Shown here: in pieces, positions 42,938-51,595 of the stretch
How positions within the stretch are numbered: position 1 is the first letter of the stretch
Layout: the number at the start of each line of letters is the position of its first letter
Made by a program: the position numbers and the translations under genes
Assembly: GCA_002634385.1 (NCBI GenBank)
Contig: NSJL01000014.1
Coordinates: forward strand, 53,032 to 117,031
From: Nitrospira sp.
Lineage (GTDB): Bacteria > Nitrospirota > Thermodesulfovibrionia > Thermodesulfovibrionales > Dissulfurispiraceae
Length of the DNA: 64,000 bases
Direction: 5' to 3'
Notes under the pieces: model-generated
Seen by the model: the letters and a program-made list of their open reading frames with translations, nothing else
Database searches by the model: none
Told to the model about the DNA's origin: nothing

Positions 42938-43888
42938 TCACCGTAAATTTTGATTCTGTCTCTTTATCAGATCCCCGATGCCCAGCGCCACCTTCAGTGC
43001 ATTCCGCCCTGCCAGCGCACAGACACGGGGTTTGCTCCTGCTGCCAACACACTGTACAAACTCCCGCAGTTCCTCTTTGAGGGGCTCCTTCTTCTCTACG
43101 GGAAGGGCCTCCTGAATGATCTCGTTCCCCTCTTTGCGGTACCTCCTGACCTCCATGTTCTGGTAATCCACCAGGAGATACGCGTCCCGCTGGAAGATTT
43201 TGAGCGTCCTCGCCTTGGTGGGAGAGGTTCGGCTCGCCGTGACCAGGGCATTGATGCCGCCGTCGAACTCCAGCCAGGCCTTGGCCATGTCGATCCTCCC
43301 GGTCAGAACGTCCGCGCCTGTTGCTTTGATATCCACCGGGAACGGCGCCACGGGATCGGAGTGCCGGCCGAGGAGCGACAGGATGATATCGATATCATGG
43401 ATCATCAGGTCGAGGGTGATATCCACATCCACCCCCCTGCCGAGAAAGGGAGAAAGCCGCTCCGCTTCGAAGAAACGCGGCTCCCCGATCAGGGGTGCAA
43501 CAGCGGAAATTGCGGGGTTGAACCTCTCGAGATGTCCCACCTGGACAACGACTCCCGCCCGTTCCGAAGCGTCGATCAGGGCGTCCGCCTCTTCGATCGT
43601 CACGGTGACGGGCTTCTCGATGAGGAGGTCCTTCCCTGCCCGTATGCATTCCAGGGCGATTTCGTAATGCCGGGTGGTGGGGGTGACGATGCTGAAGGCG
43701 TCTACGGCGGCGAGGGCTTTACGGTAGTCCGTGTATGCCGCAGCCCCGTATTTCCCGGCAATCTCCTCCGCCCGTGCAGGGTCCGTATCCACGACAGCTG
43801 CGAGACGCACTCCCTCCAGCTCGGAAAAGACGCGCGCATGATGCTGTCCGAGGTACCCGACGCCGATAACCCCTGCTCTCATTGCCAT
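42938..43888 (-). CDS. Gfo/Idh/MocA-family dehydrogenase, candidate GnnA
   Basis: A 316-residue NAD(P)-dependent oxidoreductase. The Rossmann motif is GVIGVGYLGQHHA, followed by VVDTDPARA, VTPTTRHYEIALECIRAGKDLLIEKPV (EKP at 91-93) and VGHLERFNPA. The LMIHDIDIILSLLG segment carries the conserved His and Asp of the active site. It would oxidise the 3-OH of a UDP-sugar before transamination by the next gene, 22 nt downstream. Two starts 6 nt apart (MAMRAG, MRAG) are possible. Confidence 0.85.
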   Translation of the reverse strand: MAMRAGVIGVGYLGQHHARVFSELEGVRLAAVVDTDPARAEEIAGKYGAAAYTDYRKALAAVDAFSIVTPTTRHYEIALECIRAGKDLLIEKPVTVTIEEADALIDASERAGVVVQVGHLERFNPAISAVAPLIGEPRFFEAERLSPFLGRGVDVDITLDLMIHDIDIILSLLGRHSDPVAPFPVDIKATGADVLTGRIDMAKAWLEFDGGINALVTASRTSPTKARTLKIFQRDAYLLVDYQNMEVRRYRKEGNEIIQEALPVEKKEPLKEELREFVQCVGSRSKPRVCALAGRNALKVALGIGDLIKRQNQNLR

Positions 43889-43942
43889 AGCCGATCCATC
43901 CCCTCCTGCGATTCACTCTCCGCCAGCACAAAATATGCTGCA

Positions 43943-43997
43943 CTCCGGGTACCGGAGCTCTTTCTTCTCCCCCGCCCTCCGGCGGAAGCTCCGCCGG
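43943..43997 (-). terminator. Two GC-rich hairpins between siroheme synthase and the lipid A operon
   Basis: CCGGCGGA-AGC-TCCGCCGG (43979-43997) and CTCCGG-GTA-CCGGAG (43943-43957) lie directly after the siroheme gene on the minus strand. The first has no U-tract; together they may attenuate or end the bamD-siroheme transcript. Confidence 0.35.
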
Positions 43998-44020
43998 CTC
44001 ATGGCCGCTCCGGAGCTTCT

Positions 44021-44752
44021 TCAAGGGGAATGTTTCCTCCCCTCTTCCGGATCTTTCTTCCTTATGCCGGGGAAGCGCTCAAGCAGCTCTTCCTTCGCCC
44101 TCCCGAAACCGTCGCTGCGGAGCAATGCAAGGATCTCCGGCGAAGCGGCCCCCCTGAAGAACCGTTCCCGCTCCTCCCTGTCCGGCACCTCCCGCAGCGC
44201 CCGTTTCCGCAAGGCCCTGAGGAAGACAAGAAACTGCCCGAATTCTTTGCCGTACAGGAGCCCGATCTCCTCCCGCAGCGCCCTTGCCAGGGCCGGACTC
44301 GCCCCCGAGGTGGAGACCGCCACGGTCAACAGGCCCCGGCTCACCACGGAGGGGACGATAAAATTCGCCATCTCCGGCCTGTCCACCACATTGACAAGAC
44401 AGGGGGCGTCCCCGGAAATCTTTCTGTTGGTCTCCTCGTCCGATGTTGCCGCAACGACAAGGAAAGCCCCCTTCAGGTCTCCCTTCCGGTAGTTCCTCTC
44501 CCGGTGAGCGATGATCCCTTTTTCTTTCTTCTTCGCGAGCGCCCCGGTCAGTGCGGGGCTGATCACCGTAACCTTCGCCCCGGAGCGAAGGAGGGAAGCC
44601 ACTTTCCTTTCAGCGACCTTGCCGCCCCCTACGACGACACAGTGCATTCCTTGGAGGTTGATAAAGGCAGGATAATACGCTCTCTTTTCAGGGGGTGCGT
44701 TCCGGGTTCCGTGCTTCCTGTTCACGCCTGCTCTGTCTGTCTCAATCCGCAA
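44021..44752 (-). CDS. Precorrin-2 dehydrogenase / sirohydrochlorin ferrochelatase (Met8p/CysG N-terminal type)
   Basis: A 243-residue bifunctional enzyme for the last steps of siroheme synthesis. It has YYPAFINLQGMHCVVVGGGKVAERKVASLL (NAD-binding GGGKVA), LVVAATSDEETNRKI, VNVVDRPEMANFIVPSVVSRGLLTVAVSTSGASPALARALREEI, where the conserved S-G-ASP region is intact. No methyltransferase domain is fused, so a separate SUMT is needed elsewhere. The start shown is a TTG; a GTG 27 nt downstream is an alternative. It lies 10 nt after bamD. Siroheme or heme d1 supply would suit the nitrogen-oxide genes elsewhere in the window. Confidence 0.88.
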   Translation of the reverse strand: MRIETDRAGVNRKHGTRNAPPEKRAYYPAFINLQGMHCVVVGGGKVAERKVASLLRSGAKVTVISPALTGALAKKKEKGIIAHRERNYRKGDLKGAFLVVAATSDEETNRKISGDAPCLVNVVDRPEMANFIVPSVVSRGLLTVAVSTSGASPALARALREEIGLLYGKEFGQFLVFLRALRKRALREVPDREERERFFRGAASPEILALLRSDGFGRAKEELLERFPGIRKKDPEEGRKHSP

Positions 44753-44762
44753 CCCATGCCGC

Positions 44763-45515
44763 TTACAACCTTTTTCTCGCCTCTGAAACGAGCTTGCTGG
44801 AAGGGTATTTCTCTATCAGTTTCCCGAACGCCTCTTTCGCCTTATCATTCTTCTTCAGCGCCTTGTACGCCTTGCCCAGGAGCAGCAGCGCTTCGTCCGC
44901 CCGCCTATAGTCGGGAAACTGCCTGAGCAGGTTCTCCAGCCTGAGCACCGCGGCAGTGTAGGACTCCTTCTTGTAATAGTACTCGCCCACCAGGAATTCG
45001 CCATCGGCGATAACGTTTCTGCATTTCTCGATCCTGAGCTCCACCACCTCGCGGTAGGGGTTCCTCGGGAAAAGCTCTTTCAGCCGGATGAATTCCTGCA
45101 GGGCTTTCCGCGCGGCGCCCAGTCCCCTGTCGGAGGACTCGATCTGGCTGAAATACGCCATGGCGATCTGGTACTGCGCATAGGAGGCGTTCTGGTTGGT
45201 CGGGTACTGGTCGAGGAACTTCCGGTACTCCTCGATCCCCGGCTCCAGGTCCGCATCCCTGATATAGGATTCGGCGATCTTGAGCTGCGCGAGGGGAGCG
45301 TACTGCTTGGTGACATCCCTGTTCTTCACTTCGAGGAGGACCTTTCTCGCCTCGTCGTATTCCTTGTCGGCGATCAGCGTATCCGCTCTCTGCAGGTACC
45401 TTTCGGAATCATAGACCTCCTCTTTCTTTACTCCTCCCTTGCCGCCTCCGCAGGCAGGGAGAAACAGAAGAAATGAGGCCGCCAGCACCAAAAATATACG
45501 TCTGATTTTTTCCAT
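44763..45515 (-). CDS. bamD: Outer-membrane assembly lipoprotein BamD
   Basis: A 250-residue lipoprotein with lipobox LPAC (C22) and five TPR-like repeats across the mature chain, for example YDEARKVLLEVKNRDVTKQYAPLAQLKIAESYI and FPDYRRADEALLLLGKAYKALKKNDKAKEAFGKLI. This matches BamD/YfiO, which cooperates with BamA in inserting outer-membrane proteins. No Shine-Dalgarno site is seen; the leader holds two palindromes and a possible leaderless promoter. Confidence 0.88.
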   Translation of the reverse strand: MEKIRRIFLVLAASFLLFLPACGGGKGGVKKEEVYDSERYLQRADTLIADKEYDEARKVLLEVKNRDVTKQYAPLAQLKIAESYIRDADLEPGIEEYRKFLDQYPTNQNASYAQYQIAMAYFSQIESSDRGLGAARKALQEFIRLKELFPRNPYREVVELRIEKCRNVIADGEFLVGEYYYKKESYTAAVLRLENLLRQFPDYRRADEALLLLGKAYKALKKNDKAKEAFGKLIEKYPSSKLVSEARKRL

Positions 45516-45518
45516 AAG

Positions 45519-45563
45519 GAGTATTAAAACCTTTAATACTCTTTTTAGTCAAGGGTTTTGACT
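45519..45563 (-). promoter_or_regulatory. bamD promoter region with two palindromes
   Basis: GAGTATTAAA-ACC-TTTAATACTC (45519-45541) is a perfect 10-bp inverted repeat, and AGTCAA-GGGTT-TTGACT (45547-45563) a second one. On the minus strand TTGACT, an 18-nt gap and TTTAAT place the transcript start at about 45516, right at the bamD ATG. The first palindrome covers the -10 region and could be an operator; on the plus strand it is followed by TTTTT. Confidence 0.4.
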
Positions 45564-45658
45564 TATGCTTCGTCCTTAAGATAAACTGTGTACATACTGA
45601 ACCAGAATACAGGGGCATTTCCCTTCCGGAATTCTGCATATCGGAGGACACACAATAC

Positions 45659-47389
45659 ATGAACGAACGCAGCACACGAGCGATTTTCTGTCTTTTATGC
45701 CTCGCATTCCTGGCGGCGGCACCCCTTGCCGCCGGAGCGCAGGACCCCCCTCAAAAGAATCCTCCGGGGAGCGCATCTCCCCTTACAGAGCTGAAAGAGG
45801 AAACGCTTTCCTACTTTACTCCCCAGACGGGGAAGGTCCTGTCCGTGGAAGGCACCTCCGTTGTCCTGGAGGTCTCGTCCCCCCATGCTCTCCGGCCCGG
45901 GGTGCGCCTTCTGGCATTCAAGGAGGGCGCCAGCTTCATTCATCCGGTGACCCGGGAGTCGCTGGGGAAGATCGAAGTGCCGGTGGGGAGCGTGGAAATC
46001 ACCGGGTCGGACGGGAAAGGGGCAAAAGGGATCATCGTGAGCGGAAAGCCCGGGGACTTTGTGAGCGCCCGGGTGAAGCTCCCCGGCACCGGAATAAAGG
46101 TCCTGTTCTCGCAGGGCACCGTAGAATGGACCCTTGGAGACGCGTATTACCAGCTCCTCAAGGAGAGCGGACGCTTCGAACTGATAGACACGGGGATGGG
46201 GGCCGACGCCGCCGATATCCCGAAGCTGGCGGCGGAGGCAAAGGCAAAGGGCGCGGAAGTGCTGCTGGTCCTGGAAAGCGAGGAGGCCCCGAGCCACACC
46301 GTGCTGAAGCAGAAGCTTTTCTGGGCCGGTGATGCAAAACAGTTTGCCGAGAAGAAGACCGCCGTCGACACCTCCCGCATGAAGGAACTGCGCTTCAAGG
46401 CAGGGCTCTTTGGCCTGAGGGACGGAGAGGCGCTCCTTTCCTTCCCCCTGCCCTCGAGGGCCAACCGTCTTGCGGTATCGGACCTGGACGGAGACGGCTC
46501 CCCGGAGATCCTTCTTGTCACCGGCAGCACGGTACGGGCCTATAGACCCGGGGTCGATCTCAAGATGACGGACGAGTTCACGATTCCGGATGCCGAAGAG
46601 GTACTCTGGATCGACACCATCGACAGCAACAGGAACGGGAAAGATGAAATCCTGCTCACCACCATGCAGGGGGGCTCGGTGACCGCCGGCGTCTACGAGA
46701 TACGGGAGGCGCACCTCACTCCCCTCTGGAAGGCAAAGGACAGCTTCATCAGGAAGGCCGGGCACGAGGTGCTCATCCAGCAATTCAGCCGGGACGCGGG
46801 CTATGAGGGGGCAATCTCCTCCCTCGTGTATGACGGCGGCGCATACAAGAAAGGAGAGGGCCTGCAACTGCCGTCCGTCCTCAATATTTTCGATTTCCAG
46901 ATTCTCCACTCTCCCGACGGGAAAAGGGCGATCCTGTCGTGGGATGAGAAAGGATACCTCAACCTCTATAATGAAAAGGGCATTCGCCTCTGGAGGAGCA
47001 GCGACGACTACGGAGGGTTCTCCACCTCTTTTAAAAAGGAAGCCCCCACGGTCATGGTGGACAGGGGGAGCTGGTCGGTGAAAGACAGGCTTACCCTGAA
47101 GGACGGCGAGGTCCTTGTCCCCAAGCGTATTCCCCTGGCGCGCATGAGCCGCAGCCTCGGCTATTCGAGCTCCGAAATAAAGAGCCTGTGGTGGAACGGG
47201 GTGTCCGTGGAAGAGAGGCCCTTTATCGAGAAGGCGAGTGGAGAGATCCTCGACTACAGCATCATGGGAGACAGGATCGTCGTTCTTTCCAAGGTGCCTT
47301 TCTACAAGAAAGCAGCCGGCCTGATAAAGGGGGAAAGCCCCTTCGGCAGCAGGGTCGTGCTGCACGTTTTCTCGCTGAAAGGAAGATAA
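45659..47389 (+). CDS. Exported FG-GAP/VCBS-repeat protein
   Basis: A 576-residue protein with a cleavable signal peptide (AIFCLLCLAFLAAAPLAAGAQ). Residues about 50-150 look like a beta-rich domain with LSVEGTSVVLEVSS. A middle segment, VEWTLGDAYYQLLKESGRFELID, resembles the FlgT/CsgG-like pattern, in which a lipoprotein-family domain tests a 'sensitive to absence' output. The C-terminal half carries calcium-loop FG-GAP units (DLDGDGSPEILLVTG near residue 278 and DSNRNGKDEILLTT near 323). Probably periplasmic or outer-membrane associated. It stands alone between divergent bamD and uppS. The CsgG/FlgT suggestion is weak. Confidence 0.72.
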   Translation: MNERSTRAIFCLLCLAFLAAAPLAAGAQDPPQKNPPGSASPLTELKEETLSYFTPQTGKVLSVEGTSVVLEVSSPHALRPGVRLLAFKEGASFIHPVTRESLGKIEVPVGSVEITGSDGKGAKGIIVSGKPGDFVSARVKLPGTGIKVLFSQGTVEWTLGDAYYQLLKESGRFELIDTGMGADAADIPKLAAEAKAKGAEVLLVLESEEAPSHTVLKQKLFWAGDAKQFAEKKTAVDTSRMKELRFKAGLFGLRDGEALLSFPLPSRANRLAVSDLDGDGSPEILLVTGSTVRAYRPGVDLKMTDEFTIPDAEEVLWIDTIDSNRNGKDEILLTTMQGGSVTAGVYEIREAHLTPLWKAKDSFIRKAGHEVLIQQFSRDAGYEGAISSLVYDGGAYKKGEGLQLPSVLNIFDFQILHSPDGKRAILSWDEKGYLNLYNEKGIRLWRSSDDYGGFSTSFKKEAPTVMVDRGSWSVKDRLTLKDGEVLVPKRIPLARMSRSLGYSSSEIKSLWWNGVSVEERPFIEKASGEILDYSIMGDRIVVLSKVPFYKKAAGLIKGESPFGSRVVLHVFSLKGR

Positions 47390-47486
47390 AATACATTCGG
47401 AGTCTGGCGGCGAAGACGCATACCTCTCCGGAAGAAAATCAATCCATGAAAGAGGTACCGTCAGCCATAGGCCGATGAATTATAAC

Positions 47487-47666
47487 TAAGAGCGTGTCGT
47501 AAAAGTCCTTCGTGACGAGGTCGAGCGAAGGTTTTCTGTGCAAGGCGGCAGGGGAAAAGAGCCCGGAGGCGTAGCAGAAGCTACGTTGAGGACTCCTTTC
47601 CCCGACAACGCAGCACGGGAAATCTGCAGCCGACCGCAGTAGAGGGACTTTTACGACACGCTCTTA
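47487..47666. repeat. 180-bp MITE with 22-bp perfect terminal inverted repeats
   Basis: The left end TAAGAGCGTGTCGTAAAAGT (continuing CC) is matched perfectly by the inverted right end. The core is rich in secondary structure, including CGTAGC-AGAA-GCTACG, and has no coding capacity. It differs from the TAGGGTGTGT family. Its right end lies 12 bp before the uppS start, so the uppS ribosome site sits immediately next to it. Confidence 0.85.
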
Positions 47667-47678
47667 AAAGGGGGTATT

Positions 47679-48425
47679 TTGAAGCAGAGGAATATACCGC
47701 GGCATATAGGCATCATCATGGACGGCAACGGGCGATGGGCAGAGATGAGGGGCCTTCCGCGCTTCGAGGGACACAAAAGAGGAGTGGAAAGGGTACGGGA
47801 AGTCATCGAAGCCGTCACGGGGATCGGGGTGGAGGCGCTCTCCCTGTACGCTTTCTCCATCGAAAACTGGATGCGGCCCGAGGAAGAGGTTTCCGTCATC
47901 ATGGAGCTGCTCGAGTCCACCCTGCAGCGCGAGTTCATCAACTTCATGCGGGAAGGGATCCGTTTCAAGATCATCGGGAACAGGGAGAGGCTTCCCGAAC
48001 ATATCCGCGGGCTGATCGAGCTTGCGGAAAAGGAGACCGCCGGGAACCGGAACCTCGTCTTCCAGTGCGCCCTCAGCTACGGGGGAAGGGACGAGATCAT
48101 CCGGGCGGTACGGAAAGCCATGGCGCAGAGGACGGCGCCGGAGGCCGTCACCGAAGAGTACCTGGCAGGACTGCTGGATACTGCAGGGGTCCCCGACCCC
48201 GACCTCATTATCCGGACCAGCGGAGAGCAGCGCCTGAGCAACTTTCTCCTCTGGCAGTCCGCCTATTCCGAATTCTACTTCACCAGCACCCTGTGGCCCG
48301 ACTTTACCAAGGAGGAACTGCTGGAGGCGGTCCATGAATACCAGAGCCGGAGCAGGCGGTTCGGAAGGGTAGACAGCAGCAGGAACCTGCTGGCGGAAAA
48401 CCCCTTCGGGCTGCCCGGCGCATAG
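47679..48425 (+). CDS. uppS: Isoprenyl transferase (undecaprenyl diphosphate synthase), TTG start
   Basis: A 248-residue cis-prenyltransferase that makes the C55 lipid carrier. It has HIGIIMDGNGRWAEMRGL (catalytic D15), GHKRGVERVREV, LYAFSIENWMRPEEEV and the late RTSGEQRLSNFLLWQSAYSEFYFTSTLWPDF. The start is TTG 47679, after GGGGG; no ATG or GTG in frame would keep the conserved N-terminus. First of the uppS-cdsA-dxr-rseP group. Confidence 0.94.
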   Translation: MKQRNIPRHIGIIMDGNGRWAEMRGLPRFEGHKRGVERVREVIEAVTGIGVEALSLYAFSIENWMRPEEEVSVIMELLESTLQREFINFMREGIRFKIIGNRERLPEHIRGLIELAEKETAGNRNLVFQCALSYGGRDEIIRAVRKAMAQRTAPEAVTEEYLAGLLDTAGVPDPDLIIRTSGEQRLSNFLLWQSAYSEFYFTSTLWPDFTKEELLEAVHEYQSRSRRFGRVDSSRNLLAENPFGLPGA

Positions 48426-48440
48426 GGTGAACAGGTACGC

Positions 48441-49241
48441 ATGAGACGCGTGATCGTCGCAGCCATTGTGCTGCCCCTGCTGTATCTCTACATTACCCGT
48501 TTACCCGCTTCCTTCTTCCTGCTCCTCCTCGTCCTGGTTGCCGCGGCGGCGCAGGGGGAGTTCTATGTGATGTACCGCACGAAGAGGAGCATTCTCCTCC
48601 CCGGAATCCTCTGCGGCACCGGGCTGCTCGCCGGCGTCACCCTGTACAGCCACTACAGCGCAAGCGGCGTCCCCCCCCTGCTCTATCCCGTTCTCTCCAT
48701 GCTCTCCTTCATGCTCATCGTCTCTTCCCGCCTTTTCTCCATCAAAGATCCTTCCTCATCGCTGGCCGATATTGCGCCGGCGGTGACCGGTTTTCTTTAT
48801 ATACCTACCCTGCTCCTCCCCCAGTGGTTCCTGAGACAGCAGGGATACGAATGGATACTCTTTCTCTACGGCTGCGTCTGGGCCTCGGACAGCGTCGCCC
48901 TCTATGTGGGCAAGGGACTGGGGAAGAGAAAGCTGTACCGTGAGGTAAGCCCCAACAAGACAGTGGAAGGCGCTATCGGCTCCGTAGCCGGCGGGGCGCT
49001 TTCGGGGTTGCTGCTCGGCTCTCTTCTCCTGAAAGGGGTCGGCATCCCCGCGTCCCTGCTCATGGGAAGCGCCGTCGGGGCGGTGACCATCCTGGGAGAC
49101 CTCGTGGAATCCATGTTCAAGCGGGATGCGGGGGTCAAGGATTCGAGCAGCCTCTTTCCGGAGCATGGGGGCGTCCTCGATAAGATAGACGGCGTGCTCT
49201 TTGCAGGGCCGGTCCTTTTCCTGATAACATTGGGATTATGA
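48441..49241 (+). CDS. cdsA: Phosphatidate cytidylyltransferase
   Basis: A 266-residue membrane enzyme with seven to eight hydrophobic segments that forms CDP-diacylglycerol. The C-terminal family signature is nearly complete: SMFKRDAGVKDSSSLFPEHGGVLDKIDG, where the usual DRxD is DKID. SPNKTVEGAIG is the other conserved block. It lies 15 nt after uppS and overlaps dxr by 4 nt. Confidence 0.92.
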   Translation: MRRVIVAAIVLPLLYLYITRLPASFFLLLLVLVAAAAQGEFYVMYRTKRSILLPGILCGTGLLAGVTLYSHYSASGVPPLLYPVLSMLSFMLIVSSRLFSIKDPSSSLADIAPAVTGFLYIPTLLLPQWFLRQQGYEWILFLYGCVWASDSVALYVGKGLGKRKLYREVSPNKTVEGAIGSVAGGALSGLLLGSLLLKGVGIPASLLMGSAVGAVTILGDLVESMFKRDAGVKDSSSLFPEHGGVLDKIDGVLFAGPVLFLITLGL

Positions 49242-50395
49242 AGAGAATCGTCATCCTCGGGTCCACCGGCTCCATAGGGAAAAGTGCCCTGAGCGTCATC
49301 GCCCGGTACCCCGAACGCTTCACCGTGGCGGGGCTTACCGCCGGCAACAATGTGTCCCTCCTGGCGGAACAGATCGGCCTCTTCCGTCCCCGCGTGGTGG
49401 CTGTTTCGTCGGAAAAGGCCTCGGAAGAGCTGAAAAAACTGATAAAAGGGGGCGCAGCACCTGAAATACGCTTCGGCACCGAGGGAATCTGCAGCGTCGC
49501 CGCGCTGCCGGATGCGGATATCGTCCTCTCCTCCATTATGGGGGCGGCGGGGCTGCTGCCCACCCTTGCCGCGATCAGAAGGGGAAGAACAGTGGCCCTC
49601 GCCAATAAGGAAACCGTGGTGATGGCGGGAGAAATCGCTTTGAGGGAGGCGCAGCGCAGCGGAGCGACCCTGCTGCCGGTGGATAGCGAGCATAGTGCGG
49701 TCTTCCAGTGCATGGCGGGATACAGGAAGGAGTCCATCCGTACCATCATCCTTACCGCCTCCGGGGGACCCTTCCTCGGAAAGACGGCGACCGAGCTGGA
49801 GCATGTCACCCCGGGGAGTGCCCTCAAACACCCCACCTGGAGCATGGGGCGGAAGATCACCATCGACTCTGCCACCCTCATGAACAAGGGACTCGAGGTG
49901 ATCGAAGCCCATTATCTCTTCGGCTTTCCCGCGGAACAGATCGGGGTATTGGTGCACCCCCAGAGCATAGTCCACTCCATCCTGGAATTTGTCGACGGCT
50001 CCTGTATCGCCCAATTGTCCCGGCCCGATATGCGAAGCCCCATCGCCTACGCCCTGTCATGGCCGGAGAGACTGGAGAACATAGTGGAGCCCCTCCCGTG
50101 GGAGCGGATGGCGGGACTTACCTTCCTCAAGCCCGATACCGGTACTTTTCCCTGTCTCTCCCTCGCCTACGATGCCGTCAAAGCGGGCGGAACAATGCCC
50201 CCGGTGCTCAATGCCGCCAACGAAATCGCGGTCGAGGCGTTTCTCGACGGTATTATCGGTTTTACCAGGATACCTGTTATAATTAAGCAGGTAATGGATT
50301 CCCATGCGGTCCTCCCTGCCGAGAGCATTGAGAGCATACTGGATGCTGACAGGTGGGCGCGGGAGAGGGCGTTTGCGCTGGTACGGCATGGGTAG
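49238..50395 (+). CDS. dxr: 1-deoxy-D-xylulose 5-phosphate reductoisomerase
   Basis: A 385-residue NADPH enzyme of the MEP isoprenoid pathway, supplying uppS. It has the NADPH motif GSTGSIGKS (residues 7-15), ALANKETVVMAG, LPVDSEHSAVFQCM (metal-binding acids), ILTASGGPF, HPTWSMGRKITIDSATLMNKGLEVIEA and VHPQSIVHS. Complete and of normal length. Confidence 0.96.
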   Translation: MKRIVILGSTGSIGKSALSVIARYPERFTVAGLTAGNNVSLLAEQIGLFRPRVVAVSSEKASEELKKLIKGGAAPEIRFGTEGICSVAALPDADIVLSSIMGAAGLLPTLAAIRRGRTVALANKETVVMAGEIALREAQRSGATLLPVDSEHSAVFQCMAGYRKESIRTIILTASGGPFLGKTATELEHVTPGSALKHPTWSMGRKITIDSATLMNKGLEVIEAHYLFGFPAEQIGVLVHPQSIVHSILEFVDGSCIAQLSRPDMRSPIAYALSWPERLENIVEPLPWERMAGLTFLKPDTGTFPCLSLAYDAVKAGGTMPPVLNAANEIAVEAFLDGIIGFTRIPVIIKQVMDSHAVLPAESIESILDADRWARERAFALVRHG

Positions 50396-50512
50396 GGGCT
50401 CCTCGTGGCGTGTCCCGGGCTCCCTTCCTGAGCAGGGGGCGTCTGCGGGGAGCATATCTCATCGCACTTTCAACATATTTTAATAGATAATAGGGGAGGA
50501 CCTTTTACCTAT
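50396..50512. other. Short gap before rseP with AT-rich leader
   Basis: A TTTTAATAGATAATAG stretch (about 50480-50494) may hold a -10, and AGGGGAGGA lies 12-14 nt before the rseP ATG. No terminator is visible after dxr, so read-through is likely. Confidence 0.3.
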
Positions 50513-51595
50513 ATGAGTATTTTATCAGCAATCCTCTTGTTCGGCTTTCTCATCTTCATCCATGAGCTGGGACATTTCATCGTCGCAAAGATAAACGGAG
50601 TCAAAGTCCTTAAATTCTCTCTCGGCTTCGGCCCTGCCCTTATCGGCAGAAAGATCGGTGAAACCGAATATGTATTGTCCGCAATCCCCCTGGGCGGCTA
50701 TGTGAAGATGCTCGGCCAGGAGGATGTCGGAGAAGTCGGGGACGCGGAAGATGCCGCCGAGAAAGGACGCTCCTACCGGTACCAGCCCATCCTCAAGCGT
50801 GCCCTCATAGTCCTGGCAGGCCCCCTGTTCAATATTCTGACGGCAACGGTCATTTTCTTCTTCATTTATCTTGCCGGTGTCCCCACGCTCCTTCCGGTGG
50901 TGGGGGAGATAGTACCGGACTCTCCTGCGGCGAAAGCTTCGCTCAGGCAGGGAGACAGGGTCCTGGAAATCAACGGGACCCCGGTGAAACAATGGACGGA
51001 CATGACCGATATCATCTATGCGAACGCCCTCAAAACGATCTCGATGAAAGTGCAGCGGAACTCGGAGCTCCTCGCCGTCACCGTCACCCCGGAGAGCAAG
51101 AAGATAAAGGACATCTTCGGGGAGGAGAGGGAAGTGGGCCTGATAGGGGTCAAGCCCTCGGGGGAAACCGTCACGGTACAGGAAAACGTCCCCAATGCGC
51201 TGAAGGGGGCGGTGGTGAAAACATGGGATGTTTCTGCCCTTACCCTGGTGGGGATTGTCAAGCTCATCCAGAGGATCGTTCCTGCCGACACCATCGGAGG
51301 GCCTATTCTCATTTTCCAGCTGGCAGAGAAGCAGGCCACCGCGGGAGCACTGAGCTATTTCCTCTTCGCGGCGGTTATCAGCATCAACCTCGGGATACTC
51401 AACCTCCTGCCCATTCCTGTCCTCGATGGAGGACACCTCTTTTTCCTCGGGATCGAGGCGATACGGAGAAAGCCCCTCAGCGACAGAACCGTCCAGATTG
51501 CCCAGCGTGTCGGGCTGGCGCTGCTCCTGCTGCTCATGGCTTTCGCCATGTATAACGACATTTTCCGGCTCTTCACGGGGAAACCCCTCCCGTAA
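50513..51595 (+). CDS. rseP: Site-2 zinc metalloprotease RseP
   Basis: A 360-residue intramembrane protease that cuts anti-sigma factors and remnant signal peptides. The zinc motif is HELGH (H17, E18, H21), the PDZ domain spans about residues 125-205 (PAAKASLRQGDRVLEINGTPV), and the second active-site motif is NLLPIPVLDGGH near residue 300. Normal single-PDZ length. Its neighbours and order match the usual cdsA-dxr-rseP cluster. An RseC-like gene occurs at 58821. Confidence 0.94.
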   Translation: MSILSAILLFGFLIFIHELGHFIVAKINGVKVLKFSLGFGPALIGRKIGETEYVLSAIPLGGYVKMLGQEDVGEVGDAEDAAEKGRSYRYQPILKRALIVLAGPLFNILTATVIFFFIYLAGVPTLLPVVGEIVPDSPAAKASLRQGDRVLEINGTPVKQWTDMTDIIYANALKTISMKVQRNSELLAVTVTPESKKIKDIFGEEREVGLIGVKPSGETVTVQENVPNALKGAVVKTWDVSALTLVGIVKLIQRIVPADTIGGPILIFQLAEKQATAGALSYFLFAAVISINLGILNLLPIPVLDGGHLFFLGIEAIRRKPLSDRTVQIAQRVGLALLLLLMAFAMYNDIFRLFTGKPLP

